From assembly GCF_001651035.1 (NCBI RefSeq), contig NZ_LXRG01000076.1:62001-126000 (forward strand): 64,000 nucleotides of DNA, given 5' to 3'. Position numbers and translations under genes: made by a program. This DNA comes from Halomonas sp. ALS9 (GTDB lineage: Bacteria; Pseudomonadota; Gammaproteobacteria; Pseudomonadales; Halomonadaceae). Shown here piece by piece: positions 1 through 9,306 of the stretch. Every line of letters begins with the position of its first letter. Positions within the stretch are counted from its first letter, which is position 1. The notes under the pieces are model-generated. The model had not been told where the DNA came from, made no database searches, and was given only the letters and a program-made list of their open reading frames with translations.

Positions 1-416
1 CGGCGCGTCTGGCCGCTGAGCATATGTCACCGGAAGAGGTTCAGGGCTTGCGAGATGTGCTGGCGCTGCACGAAGGCCAGGCGGATTTAAAGCGTGGTGA
101 AGCTTACTACCAACGCGAAGGTGATCTCGATTTTCACTACTGCATCGTCCAGGGCAGCCATAACAAAATGCTCATGAACCTACTCTGCGACGATCTTTAC
201 TACCTTGTGCGCCTTTACCGCACTCAGTTTAGTGCCAGTGGTACGCGGCCCCAGCGCGCTTTTGTGGAGCACCACCGCATTGTGGATGCCATAGAAGCGG
301 GCGATGCGGAGCTGGCCGAGCTGCTAATGCGCCGCCATGTCAGCGCCTCCCGCACCAATGTGGCAGATCGTTACGCCGCGGCCCTGGAACAGTCAGCCGC
401 TAAATCGCAAAGCTAA
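1..416 (+). CDS. GntR/FadR-family transcriptional regulator, C-terminal part (5' end outside window)
   Basis: The open frame runs in from the left edge of the window with no stop, so only about the last 137 residues are seen. They resemble the all-helical FCD ligand-binding domain of FadR-type GntR regulators: a histidine/aspartate-containing stretch (DFHYCIVQGSHNKML), then the terminal pattern EHHRIVDAIEAGDAELAELL. The DNA-binding winged helix would lie upstream and is not visible. It ends 35 bp before prpB on the same strand, and GntR regulators commonly sit in front of prp operons, so it is probably the local regulator of propionate catabolism (inference). The true start is not in the window. 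Confidence 0.8.
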   Translation, partial: ARLAAEHMSPEEVQGLRDVLALHEGQADLKRGEAYYQREGDLDFHYCIVQGSHNKMLMNLLCDDLYYLVRLYRTQFSASGTRPQRAFVEHHRIVDAIEAGDAELAELLMRRHVSASRTNVADRYAAALEQSAAKSQS

Positions 417-451
417 AGCATAATTAAAATCAGCAACAGGAGAAACGCCCC

Positions 452-1342
452 ATGTCCCAGATGACTCCCGGCGCCCGCTTTCGGGCCGCGCTTGAGGCTA
501 ACCGCCCGCTGCCAATCCTAGGCACCATTAATGCCTATACAGCGCTGATGGCCGATAAGGTGGGCCATCAAGCGATCTACCTTTCCGGTGGCGGCGTGGC
601 TAACGCCTCGTTCGGCTTGCCGGATTTGGGCATGACGACCATGAACGACGTGGTCGAGGATGCCCACCGTATTTGCGGCGCGACCGAGCTGCCGCTGTTG
701 GTGGATATCGATACTGGTTGGGGCGGCGCCTTTAATATTGCCCGTACCGTCAAAGAGATGCAGCGCGCTGGCGTTGCGGCGATTCATATGGAAGACCAGG
801 TGGCACAAAAGCGCTGCGGTCATCGCCCCAACAAGGCGATCGTCTCGCAGCAGGAGATGGTCGACCGCATTAAAGCCGCGGCGGATGCCAAGATCGATCC
901 CGATTTCTACCTGATTGCCCGCACCGATGCGTTTCAAAAAGAGGGTCTTGACGCCGCCATTGAGCGCGCCAACGCCTGTGTGGAAGCGGGTGCAGATGCC
1001 ATCTTCGCCGAAGCGGTGCACACCCTGGATGATTACAAGGCTTTCTGCCAGCGGGTCAACGCACCGATTCTAGCCAATATCACCGAATTTGGCGCAACAC
1101 CGCTGTTTACTCAAACGGAGCTTGGCGACGTTGGCTGCCGTATGGTGCTTTACCCGCTATCTGCGTTCCGCGCCATGAACGCTGCGGCCCTGCAGGTCTA
1201 TCAAAGCATTCTGGATAACGGTCACCAAAAAGAGGTTGTGCCGTTAATGCAAACCCGCGACGAGCTCTACGATTTCCTGAACTACCACGATTTTGAGCAG
1301 AAACTGGACGCCCTTTTTGCCGAGAAAGGTGATGACCAGTAA
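452..1342 (+). CDS. prpB: 2-methylisocitrate lyase
   Basis: It cleaves 2-methylisocitrate to pyruvate and succinate, the last step of the methylcitrate cycle for propionyl-CoA, in the cytoplasm. The 296-residue protein belongs to the isocitrate lyase/PEP mutase family. The catalytic loop KRCGHR lies at residues 120-125 with the cysteine at 122, and the metal-binding VDIDTGWG motif has aspartates at 85 and 87. The length is normal for PrpB. The start is supported by an AGGAG ribosome-binding site about 8 bp upstream. It is the first enzyme gene of a same-strand prp cluster reaching position 7996. Confidence 0.95.
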   Translation: MSQMTPGARFRAALEANRPLPILGTINAYTALMADKVGHQAIYLSGGGVANASFGLPDLGMTTMNDVVEDAHRICGATELPLLVDIDTGWGGAFNIARTVKEMQRAGVAAIHMEDQVAQKRCGHRPNKAIVSQQEMVDRIKAAADAKIDPDFYLIARTDAFQKEGLDAAIERANACVEAGADAIFAEAVHTLDDYKAFCQRVNAPILANITEFGATPLFTQTELGDVGCRMVLYPLSAFRAMNAAALQVYQSILDNGHQKEVVPLMQTRDELYDFLNYHDFEQKLDALFAEKGDDQ

Positions 1343-1417
1343 GCCTGCCCTCGTCGCCGAGACTAAAGTTTAATGAAATACACAATTTAAAATAAAAGCA
1401 GTAATAGGAGACACACC

Positions 1418-2545
1418 ATGGCTGATAAACCCGTGACAGGTGCAGGACTACGTGGTCAAAGCGCCGGTTCCACCGCGCTATGTACGGTAGGCAAAACAGG
1501 TTCAGGCCTGACCTACCGTGGCTTTGATATCAAAGAGCTCGCTGAAAAAGCCAAATTTGAAGAGGTCGCTTACCTGCTATTGAAGGGCAAGCTTCCCAAC
1601 CAGGCTGAACTGGATCACTACATCGCCAAGCTGAAAAGTCTACGTGGGCTGCCCGAGGCGCTGAAAACAGTGCTTGAGCAAATTCCCAAAGATGCCCACC
1701 CGATGGATGTGATGCGCACTGGCACTTCGATGCTGGGTAATCTGGAAACCGAGGAGAACTTCGACCAGCAGCAGGACGTTGCCGACCGCCTTCTGGCGGT
1801 GCTGCCCTCGATTATCTGTTACTGGTACCGCTTCTCTCACGACGGCGTGCGCATTGATACCGAAACGGATGACGACTCGGTAGGCGGCCATTTCCTTAAT
1901 ATGCTACGCGGTGAGCCTGCCTCTGAGTTGCATGCGCGGGTGATGAACGTATCGCTGATTCTCTACGCCGAGCATGAATTTAACGCCTCTACCTTTACCG
2001 CTCGGGTATGCGCCTCAACGCTTTCTGATATGCACTCCTGCGTCACCGGGGCGATTGGCTCGCTGCGCGGCCCGCTTCACGGCGGCGCCAACGAAGCAGC
2101 CATGGCGATGATTGAGGACTGGCAGTCGCCGGAAGAAGCGGAAAGCAAGATCATGGGCATGCTGGAACGCAAAGATAAGATCATGGGCTTCGGGCATGCG
2201 ATCTATCGCGAGTCCGATCCGCGCAATGCGATTATCAAGCACTGGTCCAAAAAGCTGGCTGACGATGTCGGCGACAAAGTGCTCTACCCGGTTTCCGAGC
2301 GGGTTGAAGACGTCATGTGGCGTGAGAAAAAGCTGTTCTGTAACGCCGACTTCTTCCACGCCAGCGCGTATCACTTTATGGATATTCCCACCAAACTGTT
2401 CACGCCGATTTTTGTGATGTCGCGGCTCACCGGCTGGGCGGCCCACGTGTTTGAGCAGCGCGCCAATAACCGCATTATTCGCCCCAGCGCCGATTATACG
2501 GGCCCCGAAAAGAGCGAGTGGGTGCCGATAGAAGCGCGAGACTGA
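1418..2545 (+). CDS. prpC: 2-methylcitrate synthase
   Basis: It condenses propionyl-CoA with oxaloacetate to 2-methylcitrate. The protein is 375 residues, the short citrate-synthase form typical of PrpC rather than the roughly 430-residue GltA type. Family catalytic positions appear as H221 (GPLHGGAN), H260 (GFGHAIYR) and D311 (CNADFFH). The EHEFNAS motif is around residues 185-191. An AGGAG site lies just before the ATG. It follows prpB by 75 bp. A strong hairpin with a T-run follows its stop codon, so expression may drop between prpC and acnD. Confidence 0.95.
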   Translation: MADKPVTGAGLRGQSAGSTALCTVGKTGSGLTYRGFDIKELAEKAKFEEVAYLLLKGKLPNQAELDHYIAKLKSLRGLPEALKTVLEQIPKDAHPMDVMRTGTSMLGNLETEENFDQQQDVADRLLAVLPSIICYWYRFSHDGVRIDTETDDDSVGGHFLNMLRGEPASELHARVMNVSLILYAEHEFNASTFTARVCASTLSDMHSCVTGAIGSLRGPLHGGANEAAMAMIEDWQSPEEAESKIMGMLERKDKIMGFGHAIYRESDPRNAIIKHWSKKLADDVGDKVLYPVSERVEDVMWREKKLFCNADFFHASAYHFMDIPTKLFTPIFVMSRLTGWAAHVFEQRANNRIIRPSADYTGPEKSEWVPIEARD

Positions 2546-2555
2546 TTCGCGTGCT

Positions 2556-2584
2556 GCCCGGTGGCTTGATCACCGGGCTTTTTT
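2556..2584 (+). terminator. Intrinsic terminator-like hairpin inside the prp operon (prpC/acnD gap)
   Basis: GCCCGGTG (2556-2563) pairs perfectly with CACCGGGC (2571-2578) across a 7-nt loop, and six T residues follow directly. This has the full form of a Rho-independent terminator. It lies between prpC and acnD, genes that work in one pathway, so it may act as partial attenuation rather than an operon end. Confidence 0.75.
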
Positions 2585-2611
2585 CAGCCCCTTCTTGTGA
2601 GTCTTCCTGCT

Positions 2612-5224
2612 ATGAATACCCAATACCGTAAACCACTGCCTGGCACAGCGCTGGAGTTTTTTGACGCTCGCGAGGCAGTGGAAGATATCCAGCCCGGTGC
2701 CTATGCACAGCTGCCTTACACATCCCGCGTGCTAGCGGAGCAATTGGTGCGCCGCTGCGATCCTGGGCTGCTCACCGATGCGCTAAAACAGCTGATTGAG
2801 CGTAAGAGCGACCTGGATTTCCCTTGGTATCCTGCGCGTGTCGTTTGTCACGACATTCTCGGCCAAACTGCGTTGGTGGATTTGGCCGGGCTGCGCGACG
2901 CCATTGCCGAAAAGGGTGGCGACCCTGCCAAGGTTAATCCCGTCGTGCCGACCCAACTGATTGTCGACCACTCGCTGGCGGTGGAGCACGCTGGATCGGA
3001 AGAGGGCGCTTTCGAGAAAAACCGCGCCATTGAAGATCGCCGCAACGATGATCGCTTCCACTTTATCAACTGGACGAAGACGGCCTTTGAGAATGTCGAT
3101 GTGATTCCCCCCGGTAACGGCATCATGCACCAGATCAATCTGGAGAAGATGTCGCCGGTGGTGCAGAACCGCGACGGCATTGCCTATCCGGATACCTGTG
3201 TGGGTACCGATAGCCATACGCCCATGGTCGATGCCCTGGGTGTTATCTCCGTAGGCGTGGGTGGCCTGGAAGCCGAAAGCGTGATGCTGGGCCGTGCCTC
3301 TATGATGCGCCTGCCGGATATCGTCGGCGTAGAGCTGACCGGCAAATTGCAGCCCGGTATTACCGGCACCGATATGGTGCTGGCGATTACCGAGTTTCTA
3401 CGTAAAGAGCGGGTAGTCGGTGCCTATCTTGAGTTTTACGGCGAAGGCGCCGATGCGCTGACGGTGGGCGATCGCGCTACCATCTCCAATATGACCCCCG
3501 AATACGGCGCCACGGCGGCGATGTTCTATATCGATGGCCAAACCATCGATTACCTGAAACTCACCGGTCGCGAAGACGAGCAGGTAGCTCTGGTCGAAAC
3601 CTATGCCAAGCACACTGGCCTCTGGGCCGATAGCTTGACCGAGGTTGAGTATGAGCGGGTGCTGACCTTTAATCTCTCGTCGGTCACTCGTACCTTGGCA
3701 GGGCCTTCTAATCCCCACGCCCACCTGCCCACCTCAGAGCTTGCCCAGCGTGGCATTGCCGTGGGTCTGGAGGCGGCGCAGGCGGAAGAGAAAGCGGGTA
3801 AAATGCCCGATGGTGCGGTGATCATCGCCGCTATCACCAGCTGCACCAACACCTCTAACCCGCGCAATATGGTCGCCGCCGGGCTGATCGCCCGTAACGC
3901 CAATCGGCTTGGATTACTGCGTAAACCTTGGGTGAAGTCGTCGCTGGCGCCGGGCTCAAAAACGGTCAAGATGTACCTGGAAGAAGCCGGTTTGATGAGC
4001 GAACTGGAGAATCTCGGCTTCGGGGTAGTGGCCTACGCCTGCACCACCTGTAACGGGATGTCCGGGGCGCTGGATCCTAAAATCCAGCAGGAGATTATCG
4101 AGCGTGATCTCTACGCTACGGCGGTGCTTTCCGGCAACCGCAATTTTGACGGTCGTATCCATCCCCATGCCCAGCAGGCTTTTTTAGCGTCACCGCCGCT
4201 GGTGGTCGCTTACGCTATTGCTGGAACGATTCGCTTCGATATCGAAAAAGACGTCCTGGGTGTGGATCAGGCGGGGAGCCCCGTCACTTTGAAAGATATC
4301 TGGCCAGCGGATGAAGAGATCGATGCGATTGTCAAAGCGTCGGTGAAGCCGGAGCAGTTCCGCCAGACTTATATTCCCATGTTCGATCTGGACAAAAGCG
4401 GCCGCGCCCAGGTCAGCCCGCTTTATGACTGGCGGCCGCAAAGCACCTATATCCGCCGTCCGCCCTACTGGGAGGGCAATATGGCGAAAGTACGCACCCT
4501 TAAAGGCATGCGGCCGCTAGCGATTCTGCCGGACAATATCACTACCGATCACCTATCGCCCTCTAACGCGATTCAGTTGAACAGCGCGGCGGGTGAGTAC
4601 CTGGATAAAATGGGCGTGCCGGAGGAGGACTTCAACTCCTACGCCACCCACCGGGGCGACCATCTCACTGCTCAGCGCGCGACCTTCGCCAATCCGAAGC
4701 TATTTAACGAGATGGTGCGCGACGCCGACGGCAACGTAAAACAGGGTTCGCTGGCGCGGGTAGAGCCGGAAGGCGAGGTCAAGCGCATGTGGGAAGCTAT
4801 CGAAACCTACATGGCCCGCAAGCAGCCGCTGATTATTATTGCCGGAGCGGATTACGGCCAGGGTTCCTCACGTGATTGGGCGGCCAAAGGCGTGGCGCTG
4901 GCGGGCGTGGAGGCAATTGCCGCGGAAGGCTTTGAGCGTATTCACCGCACCAACCTGATTGGGATGGGAGTGATGCCGCTGGAGTTTGAGCCAGGTACCA
5001 CGCGTATCACGCTAGGCTTAGACGGCACCGAAACCTTTGATGTGGAAGGCGCCGTTTCGCCCGGGGCAATGCTGACGCTGGTCATTTATCGCCAAAACGG
5101 TGAAGGCGAGCGCGTACCGGTGAAGTGCCGTTTGGATACCGCCGAGGAGGTGTCGATTTACACCGCTGGCGGCGTGCTGCAGCGCTTTGCCCAAGACTTT
5201 CTCGAATCCACCAGCGCTGCATAG
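2612..5224 (+). CDS. acnD: Fe/S-dependent 2-methylcitrate dehydratase (AcnD)
   Basis: It is an aconitase-family enzyme that dehydrates 2-methylcitrate to a 2-methylaconitate isomer, which PrpF must then isomerise. The protein is about 870 residues. The [4Fe-4S] ligand cysteines are in SCTNTSN (C411 from this start) and CTTCNG (C477 and C480). The C-terminal swivel domain carries GADYGQGSSRDWAAKG. A GTG at 2597 would give 5 extra residues; neither start has a strong ribosome-binding site, and the ATG at 2612 begins the part resembling the family. prpF follows 15 bp downstream, the usual pairing. Confidence 0.92.
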   Translation: MNTQYRKPLPGTALEFFDAREAVEDIQPGAYAQLPYTSRVLAEQLVRRCDPGLLTDALKQLIERKSDLDFPWYPARVVCHDILGQTALVDLAGLRDAIAEKGGDPAKVNPVVPTQLIVDHSLAVEHAGSEEGAFEKNRAIEDRRNDDRFHFINWTKTAFENVDVIPPGNGIMHQINLEKMSPVVQNRDGIAYPDTCVGTDSHTPMVDALGVISVGVGGLEAESVMLGRASMMRLPDIVGVELTGKLQPGITGTDMVLAITEFLRKERVVGAYLEFYGEGADALTVGDRATISNMTPEYGATAAMFYIDGQTIDYLKLTGREDEQVALVETYAKHTGLWADSLTEVEYERVLTFNLSSVTRTLAGPSNPHAHLPTSELAQRGIAVGLEAAQAEEKAGKMPDGAVIIAAITSCTNTSNPRNMVAAGLIARNANRLGLLRKPWVKSSLAPGSKTVKMYLEEAGLMSELENLGFGVVAYACTTCNGMSGALDPKIQQEIIERDLYATAVLSGNRNFDGRIHPHAQQAFLASPPLVVAYAIAGTIRFDIEKDVLGVDQAGSPVTLKDIWPADEEIDAIVKASVKPEQFRQTYIPMFDLDKSGRAQVSPLYDWRPQSTYIRRPPYWEGNMAKVRTLKGMRPLAILPDNITTDHLSPSNAIQLNSAAGEYLDKMGVPEEDFNSYATHRGDHLTAQRATFANPKLFNEMVRDADGNVKQGSLARVEPEGEVKRMWEAIETYMARKQPLIIIAGADYGQGSSRDWAAKGVALAGVEAIAAEGFERIHRTNLIGMGVMPLEFEPGTTRITLGLDGTETFDVEGAVSPGAMLTLVIYRQNGEGERVPVKCRLDTAEEVSIYTAGGVLQRFAQDFLESTSAA

Positions 5225-5239
5225 TCGGAGATAACGCTT

Positions 5240-6418
5240 ATGCATTATGCCCCTCAGATTAAAATCCCCGCCACCTATATGCGTGGCGGCACCAGTAAGG
5301 GCGTGTTTTTTAAACTTAGCGATCTACCCGCAGCCGCCCAGCAGCCCGGCGTCGCGCGGGATCAACTGTTGCTGCGGGTGATAGGCAGCCCCGACCCTTA
5401 TGAGAAGCAGATTGATGGCATGGGGGCTGCCACCTCAAGCACTAGTAAGACGGTGATCCTGTCCAAAAGCGAGTCTGCCGAGCACGATGTGGATTACCTG
5501 TTTGGTCAGGTCTCCATCGACAAGCCCTTTGTGGATTGGAGCGGCAATTGCGGCAATCTCTCTGCGGCGGTCGGTCCCTTTGCGATTGCCAATGGGCTGG
5601 TTGATTCGGCGCGTATTCCTGAAAACGGTGTGGCCGAGATACGCATTTGGCAGCTGAATATTCAAAAAACCATCGTCTCACGGGTGCCCATCGTTAATGG
5701 CGAAGTGCAGGAAACCGGTGATTTTGAACTGGATGGAGTGACCTTTCCCGCCGCTGAGATTCCGGTGGCCTTTATGGATCCTGCGGACGGCGAAGGGGCC
5801 ATTTTCCCCACCGGTAATCTCATTGACCAGCTTGACGTTCCCGGCGTGGGGATACTGGAAGCGACGCTGATTAATGCCGGTATTCCCACCGTATTTATTA
5901 ACGCCGCAGATATTGGTTATACCGGAGCCGAGCTGCAGGATGTTATCAATGGCGACAACAAAGCGCTGGCGATGTTTGAAACCATTCGTGCTTATGGCGC
6001 AGTGCGGATGGGGCTAATCAGTGACATAAGTGAAGCCGCCAACCGTCAACACACACCCAAAGTAGCCTTTGTTGGGCCTTCAGTGGATTACGTTTCATCG
6101 AGCGGAAAAAACGTGCAGGCGGTCGATATCGATCTGTTGGTGCGAGCGCTCTCCATGGGCAAGCTGCACCATGCCATGATGGGCACCGCCGCAGTGGCTA
6201 TTGCTGCTGCCGCGGCCATTGAAGGCACGCTGGTAAACTTGGCGGCAGGTGGCGGCAAACTTAATGCCGTAACCTTTGGGCATCCTTCGGGTAGCCTACG
6301 CGTCGGTGCAGAAGCAAACCTGATAGAGGGGCGTTGGCAGATTGAACAGGCGGTTATGAGTCGCAGTGCGCGGGTATTGATGGAAGGGTTTGTAAGAGTT
6401 CCTGGTGACAGCTTTTAG
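5240..6418 (+). CDS. prpF: 2-methylaconitate cis-trans isomerase
   Basis: It converts the trans-2-methylaconitate product of AcnD to the cis isomer used by aconitase. The 392-residue protein has the PrpF opening IPATYMRGGTSKGVFF and the glycine-rich half-site motifs GNCGNLSAAVGPFAI and GGGKLNAVTFGHPSG expected of a diaminopimelate-epimerase-like fold. A CGGAG site precedes the ATG. It is 15 bp after acnD, so the two are probably co-translated. It is followed by a short tandem repeat and prpD. Confidence 0.93.
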   Translation: MHYAPQIKIPATYMRGGTSKGVFFKLSDLPAAAQQPGVARDQLLLRVIGSPDPYEKQIDGMGAATSSTSKTVILSKSESAEHDVDYLFGQVSIDKPFVDWSGNCGNLSAAVGPFAIANGLVDSARIPENGVAEIRIWQLNIQKTIVSRVPIVNGEVQETGDFELDGVTFPAAEIPVAFMDPADGEGAIFPTGNLIDQLDVPGVGILEATLINAGIPTVFINAADIGYTGAELQDVINGDNKALAMFETIRAYGAVRMGLISDISEAANRQHTPKVAFVGPSVDYVSSSGKNVQAVDIDLLVRALSMGKLHHAMMGTAAVAIAAAAAIEGTLVNLAAGGGKLNAVTFGHPSGSLRVGAEANLIEGRWQIEQAVMSRSARVLMEGFVRVPGDSF

Positions 6419-6430
6419 GATGCATTCCTT

Positions 6431-6460
6431 GGGCCATACTGACTTGAGCCATACTGAGTA
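6431..6460. repeat. Tandem 15-bp duplication in the prpF/prpD gap
   Basis: Two adjacent 15-bp units, GGGCCATACTGACTT and GAGCCATACTGAGTA, differ at three positions. The array starts 12 bp after the prpF stop. No function is evident. It belongs to a set of similar short duplications at gene junctions in this window. Confidence 0.8.
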
Positions 6461-6487
6461 GGTGATTCAACAGCAGGAGAGCGCGCT

Positions 6488-7996
6488 ATGATTTCCAGAC
6501 CGTCTGCAAAATCTTCAGCCACATCAGAAGCCAATGAGCGGCCTGATTACGACCCCGAGTTACAGGCTATTGCCGACTATGTGCTCAATTATCAGGTGGA
6601 ATCTCAAGAGGCATTGGAAACCGCCCATTACTGTCTGATGGATACGCTGGGCTGTGGGCTACTGGCGCTGCGTTTTCCTGAATGCACCAAGCATCTGGGG
6701 CCGATCGTGGAAGGCACTGTGGTGCCCTTTGGGGCACGGGTGCCGGGTACGTCTCTACGCCTTGACCCGGTGAAGGCGGCGTGGGACATCGGCTGTATCA
6801 TCCGCTGGTTGGATTATAACGATACTTGGCTTGCCGCCGAGTGGGGCCATCCCTCCGATAATCTGGGTGGGATACTTGCCGTGGCTGATCATCTTTCCCA
6901 GCAGCGGGCAGCGCAAGGCGAAGCGCCGCTGGTGATGCGCGACGTGCTTAACGCCATGATCATGGCCCATGAGATCCAGGGCGTGCTGGCGCTGGAGAAT
7001 AGCTTCAATCGCGTCGGTCTGGATCACGTGGTGCTGGTGAAAGTGGCCTCTACCGCGGTGGCCGCAAAGCTGATGGGGGCTAATCGCGAGCAGTTACTCT
7101 CGGCTCTCTCTCATGCCTGGGTAGATGGCCAGAGCCTGCGCACCTATCGCCATGCCCCCAATGCTGGGTCGCGTAAAAGCTGGGCCGCTGGGGATGCCAC
7201 ATCAAGAGGCGTGCGCTTGGCAGATATCGCCCTGCGAGGTGAAATGGGTATCCCCAGCGTGCTATCGGCTCCCCAATGGGGCTTCTACGATGTGCTGTTT
7301 AGTCATGCCAATAAAGATTTGGGCCTAAAGCCGGAAGCTGACCGCCGCCTGCGCTTTCAACGTGAGTTTGGCAGCTACGTGATGGAGAACATTTTGTTTA
7401 AGATCTCCTTCCCGGCGGAATTTCACGCCCAAACAGCCTGTGAAGCTGCCGTGACGCTGCACCCGCAGGTGAAAGACCGCTTAGCTGAGATTGATAAGAT
7501 TGTACTCACCACCCACGATTCGGCTATTCGAATTATTTCCAAAACCGGCGCGCTCGCCAATCCAGCGGATCGCGACCACTGCCTGCAATATATGACCGCG
7601 GTGCCACTTATTTTTGGCTCGCTGACCGCGGATCACTATGAAGATAGCTTCCATGCGGCTCATCCGCTGATAGATGAGCTGCGCGACAAGATGGTGGTGG
7701 AGGAAAATGTCGAGTATTCGGCGGCTTACCACGACCCTGATAAACGCTCCATCGCAAATGCAGTACAGGTGTTTTTCCGCGATGGCACGTCAACTGAGAA
7801 CATCGCGGTAGAGTATCCGCTAGGCCATCGGCGTCGCCGAGAAGAGGGGATGCCGCTGTTAGTTGAAAAGTTTGAGCGCCATTTAGCGACTCGCTTTCCG
7901 GCAAGTCGTTGCCAAACCATTGCACAGCTATGCAGTCAGCGGACAGCGCTTGAGGCGTTGCCAGTACACAAATTTATGGATTTGTGGATGATTTAA
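6488..7996 (+). CDS. prpD: 2-methylcitrate dehydratase (PrpD/MmgE family)
   Basis: It is the iron-sulfur-independent dehydratase that converts 2-methylcitrate to 2-methyl-cis-aconitate. The 502-residue protein has the MmgE/PrpD pattern throughout, including [32 protein letters not shown] and [17 protein letters not shown]. The ATG follows an AGGAG site by 8 bp. The first 20 or so residues look unstructured. It is unusual but known for one operon to encode both AcnD/PrpF and PrpD, since either route is enough. A hairpin follows the stop. Confidence 0.93.
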   Translation: MISRPSAKSSATSEANERPDYDPELQAIADYVLNYQVESQEALETAHYCLMDTLGCGLLALRFPECTKHLGPIVEGTVVPFGARVPGTSLRLDPVKAAWDIGCIIRWLDYNDTWLAAEWGHPSDNLGGILAVADHLSQQRAAQGEAPLVMRDVLNAMIMAHEIQGVLALENSFNRVGLDHVVLVKVASTAVAAKLMGANREQLLSALSHAWVDGQSLRTYRHAPNAGSRKSWAAGDATSRGVRLADIALRGEMGIPSVLSAPQWGFYDVLFSHANKDLGLKPEADRRLRFQREFGSYVMENILFKISFPAEFHAQTACEAAVTLHPQVKDRLAEIDKIVLTTHDSAIRIISKTGALANPADRDHCLQYMTAVPLIFGSLTADHYEDSFHAAHPLIDELRDKMVVEENVEYSAAYHDPDKRSIANAVQVFFRDGTSTENIAVEYPLGHRRRREEGMPLLVEKFERHLATRFPASRCQTIAQLCSQRTALEALPVHKFMDLWMI

Positions 7997-8012
7997 AGCG
8001 AGCTATAACAAT

Positions 8013-8037
8013 GCCCGGCGGCTTATGCACACCGGGC
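8013..8037. terminator. Hairpin between the convergent prpD and comEA-like genes
   Basis: GCCCGG (8013-8018) pairs with CCGGGC (8032-8037) over a 13-nt loop. No clear T-run follows on either strand, so termination is likely only by position between two converging genes. Confidence 0.4.
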
Positions 8038-8064
8038 TATTACGGTGGTTAACGAAGACTCACT

Positions 8065-8340
8065 CTACTCAAACGTGACTTGATCACGCATGCGGTCGAC
8101 GGTGGCAGAACCAATGCCGCTGACGCGCTCAAGATCTGCAGCACTTTCAAAAGCGCCATTGGTTTCGCGCTCTTCAATGATCGCGTCGGCTCGGCTTGGG
8201 CCAATGCCCGGTAGTTCGGCCAGCAGTTCGGCGTCGGCAGTATTGACGTTAATCGGTGCTATTTCTTGGGCCAGTACGCTACTGGAAAGTCCTAAGCTAA
8301 CGCTAAGCAGTAGTGCGGCCAACATTGCTTTAAATGTCAT
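8065..8340 (-). CDS. Small secreted helix-hairpin-helix DNA-binding protein, ComEA type
   Basis: The protein of about 91 residues has a signal peptide (hydrophobic stretch ending SSSVLAQ) and one helix-hairpin-helix domain. That domain carries INVNTADAELLAELPGIGPSRADAII followed by GIGSATVDRMR, the two hairpins typical of ComEA. ComEA proteins bind incoming DNA in the periplasm during transformation. Isolated small members like this one are common in gammaproteobacteria and not all serve competence. I chose the ATG at 8340 because a GAGG site sits 6 bp upstream; in-frame ATG (8346) and TTG (8352) codons lie further out. It is convergent with prpD and divergent from pyrF. Confidence 0.85.
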   Translation of the reverse strand: MTFKAMLAALLLSVSLGLSSSVLAQEIAPINVNTADAELLAELPGIGPSRADAIIEERETNGAFESAADLERVSGIGSATVDRMRDQVTFE

Positions 8341-8551
8341 GTTCATCCTCAATGATCCTTTTAATAACGTTGGAGTACGTGGGTTGCATAGACGACGTTG
8401 ATAAGCGTCGCTGCATCACTAACTTAGCTTTATTGAAAGCGCGTTTCTGTAAGAGATCTATGACGGCGTTTGTAAGTTTTTTGCTATCGGCATATGGCAA
8501 ATGGCTTACATATAGCTTTTATACTGAGGACGCGAGGAGTTGAAGAGAGGC

Positions 8552-8560
8552 TGATATAAT
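8552..8560 (+). promoter_or_regulatory. Extended -10 promoter element for pyrF
   Basis: TGATATAAT is a perfect extended -10 (TGnTATAAT) that would start transcription about 20 bp before the pyrF start codon. No convincing -35 was found at 16-18 bp spacing, which extended -10 promoters can tolerate. Confidence 0.5.
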
Positions 8561-8587
8561 GGTCTAAACCGTATTTGGAGTAACGTT

Positions 8588-9289
8588 GTGGTCACTGATT
8601 CCCCGATTATTATTGCCCTTGATTACCCTTCGCTAGACGCTGCGCTGTGTATGGCTGATCAGTTGGATCCCGCCCGCTGCCGAGTGAAAGTAGGTAAAGA
8701 GCTGTTCACCCGCAGCGGGCCGGCAGTGCTTGAGGCGCTCCACGGGCGCGGGTTTGAAGTGTTTCTAGATCTTAAATTTCACGATATTCCCAATACCGTT
8801 GCCAGCGCAGTGCAGGCGGCGGCGGAGCAGGGCGTGTGGATGGTCAACGTGCATGCAAGCGGCGGGCGGCGGATGATGGAGGCAGCCGTGCAACGCCTGG
8901 ATCAACACGCCTTAACGACCCATTTAATCGCTGTTACCGTATTGACCAGTATGCAGGCCGATGATTTGACAGAGCTGGGTATTAACACCCCGCTCGCCGA
9001 GCACGTGGAGCACTTAGCGCTGCTTGCAAAGCAGAGTGGTTTGCAAGGAGTGGTCTGCTCGGCTCAGGAGTCCGCGCGGATTAAAACGCTATGCGGTGAG
9101 TCGTTTTTGAAAGTAACCCCCGGTATTCGGCCAAGCTTTGCAGCCGCTAATGATCAGCAGCGGACGATGAGCCCCAGCGAAGCCATTGAGGCGGGAAGCA
9201 GTCATCTGGTCATAGGACGACCCGTTACTCAGGCCGTCGACCCTATGGCCGCGCTGGAGGCGATTGAGGCCGAGTTGGCGCCCCGCTAA
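8588..9289 (+). CDS. pyrF: Orotidine 5'-phosphate decarboxylase
   Basis: It catalyses the last step of UMP synthesis. The 233-residue protein shows the family signatures IIALDYPS at the N-terminus, the catalytic [10 protein letters not shown] around residues 60-69, VNVHASGG, and the phosphate-binding GRPVTQA near the C-terminus. Translation starts at GTG, preceded by TTGGAG. The stop codon lies inside a hairpin that separates it from the convergent lapB gene. pyrF next to lapB is common in gammaproteobacteria, but there the genes usually share a strand; here they converge. Confidence 0.95.
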   Translation: MVTDSPIIIALDYPSLDAALCMADQLDPARCRVKVGKELFTRSGPAVLEALHGRGFEVFLDLKFHDIPNTVASAVQAAAEQGVWMVNVHASGGRRMMEAAVQRLDQHALTTHLIAVTVLTSMQADDLTELGINTPLAEHVEHLALLAKQSGLQGVVCSAQESARIKTLCGESFLKVTPGIRPSFAAANDQQRTMSPSEAIEAGSSHLVIGRPVTQAVDPMAALEAIEAELAPR

Positions 9290-9303
9290 ACGATTAGCGG
9301 GGC
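9280..9303. terminator. Bidirectional hairpin between pyrF and lapB
   Basis: GCCCCGCTAA (9280-9289) pairs perfectly with TTAGCGGGGC (9294-9303) across a 4-nt loop. The 10-bp stem contains the pyrF stop codon and ends 4 bp before the lapB stop. No long T-run follows, so termination strength is uncertain. Confidence 0.55.
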
Positions 9304-9306
9304 TGA

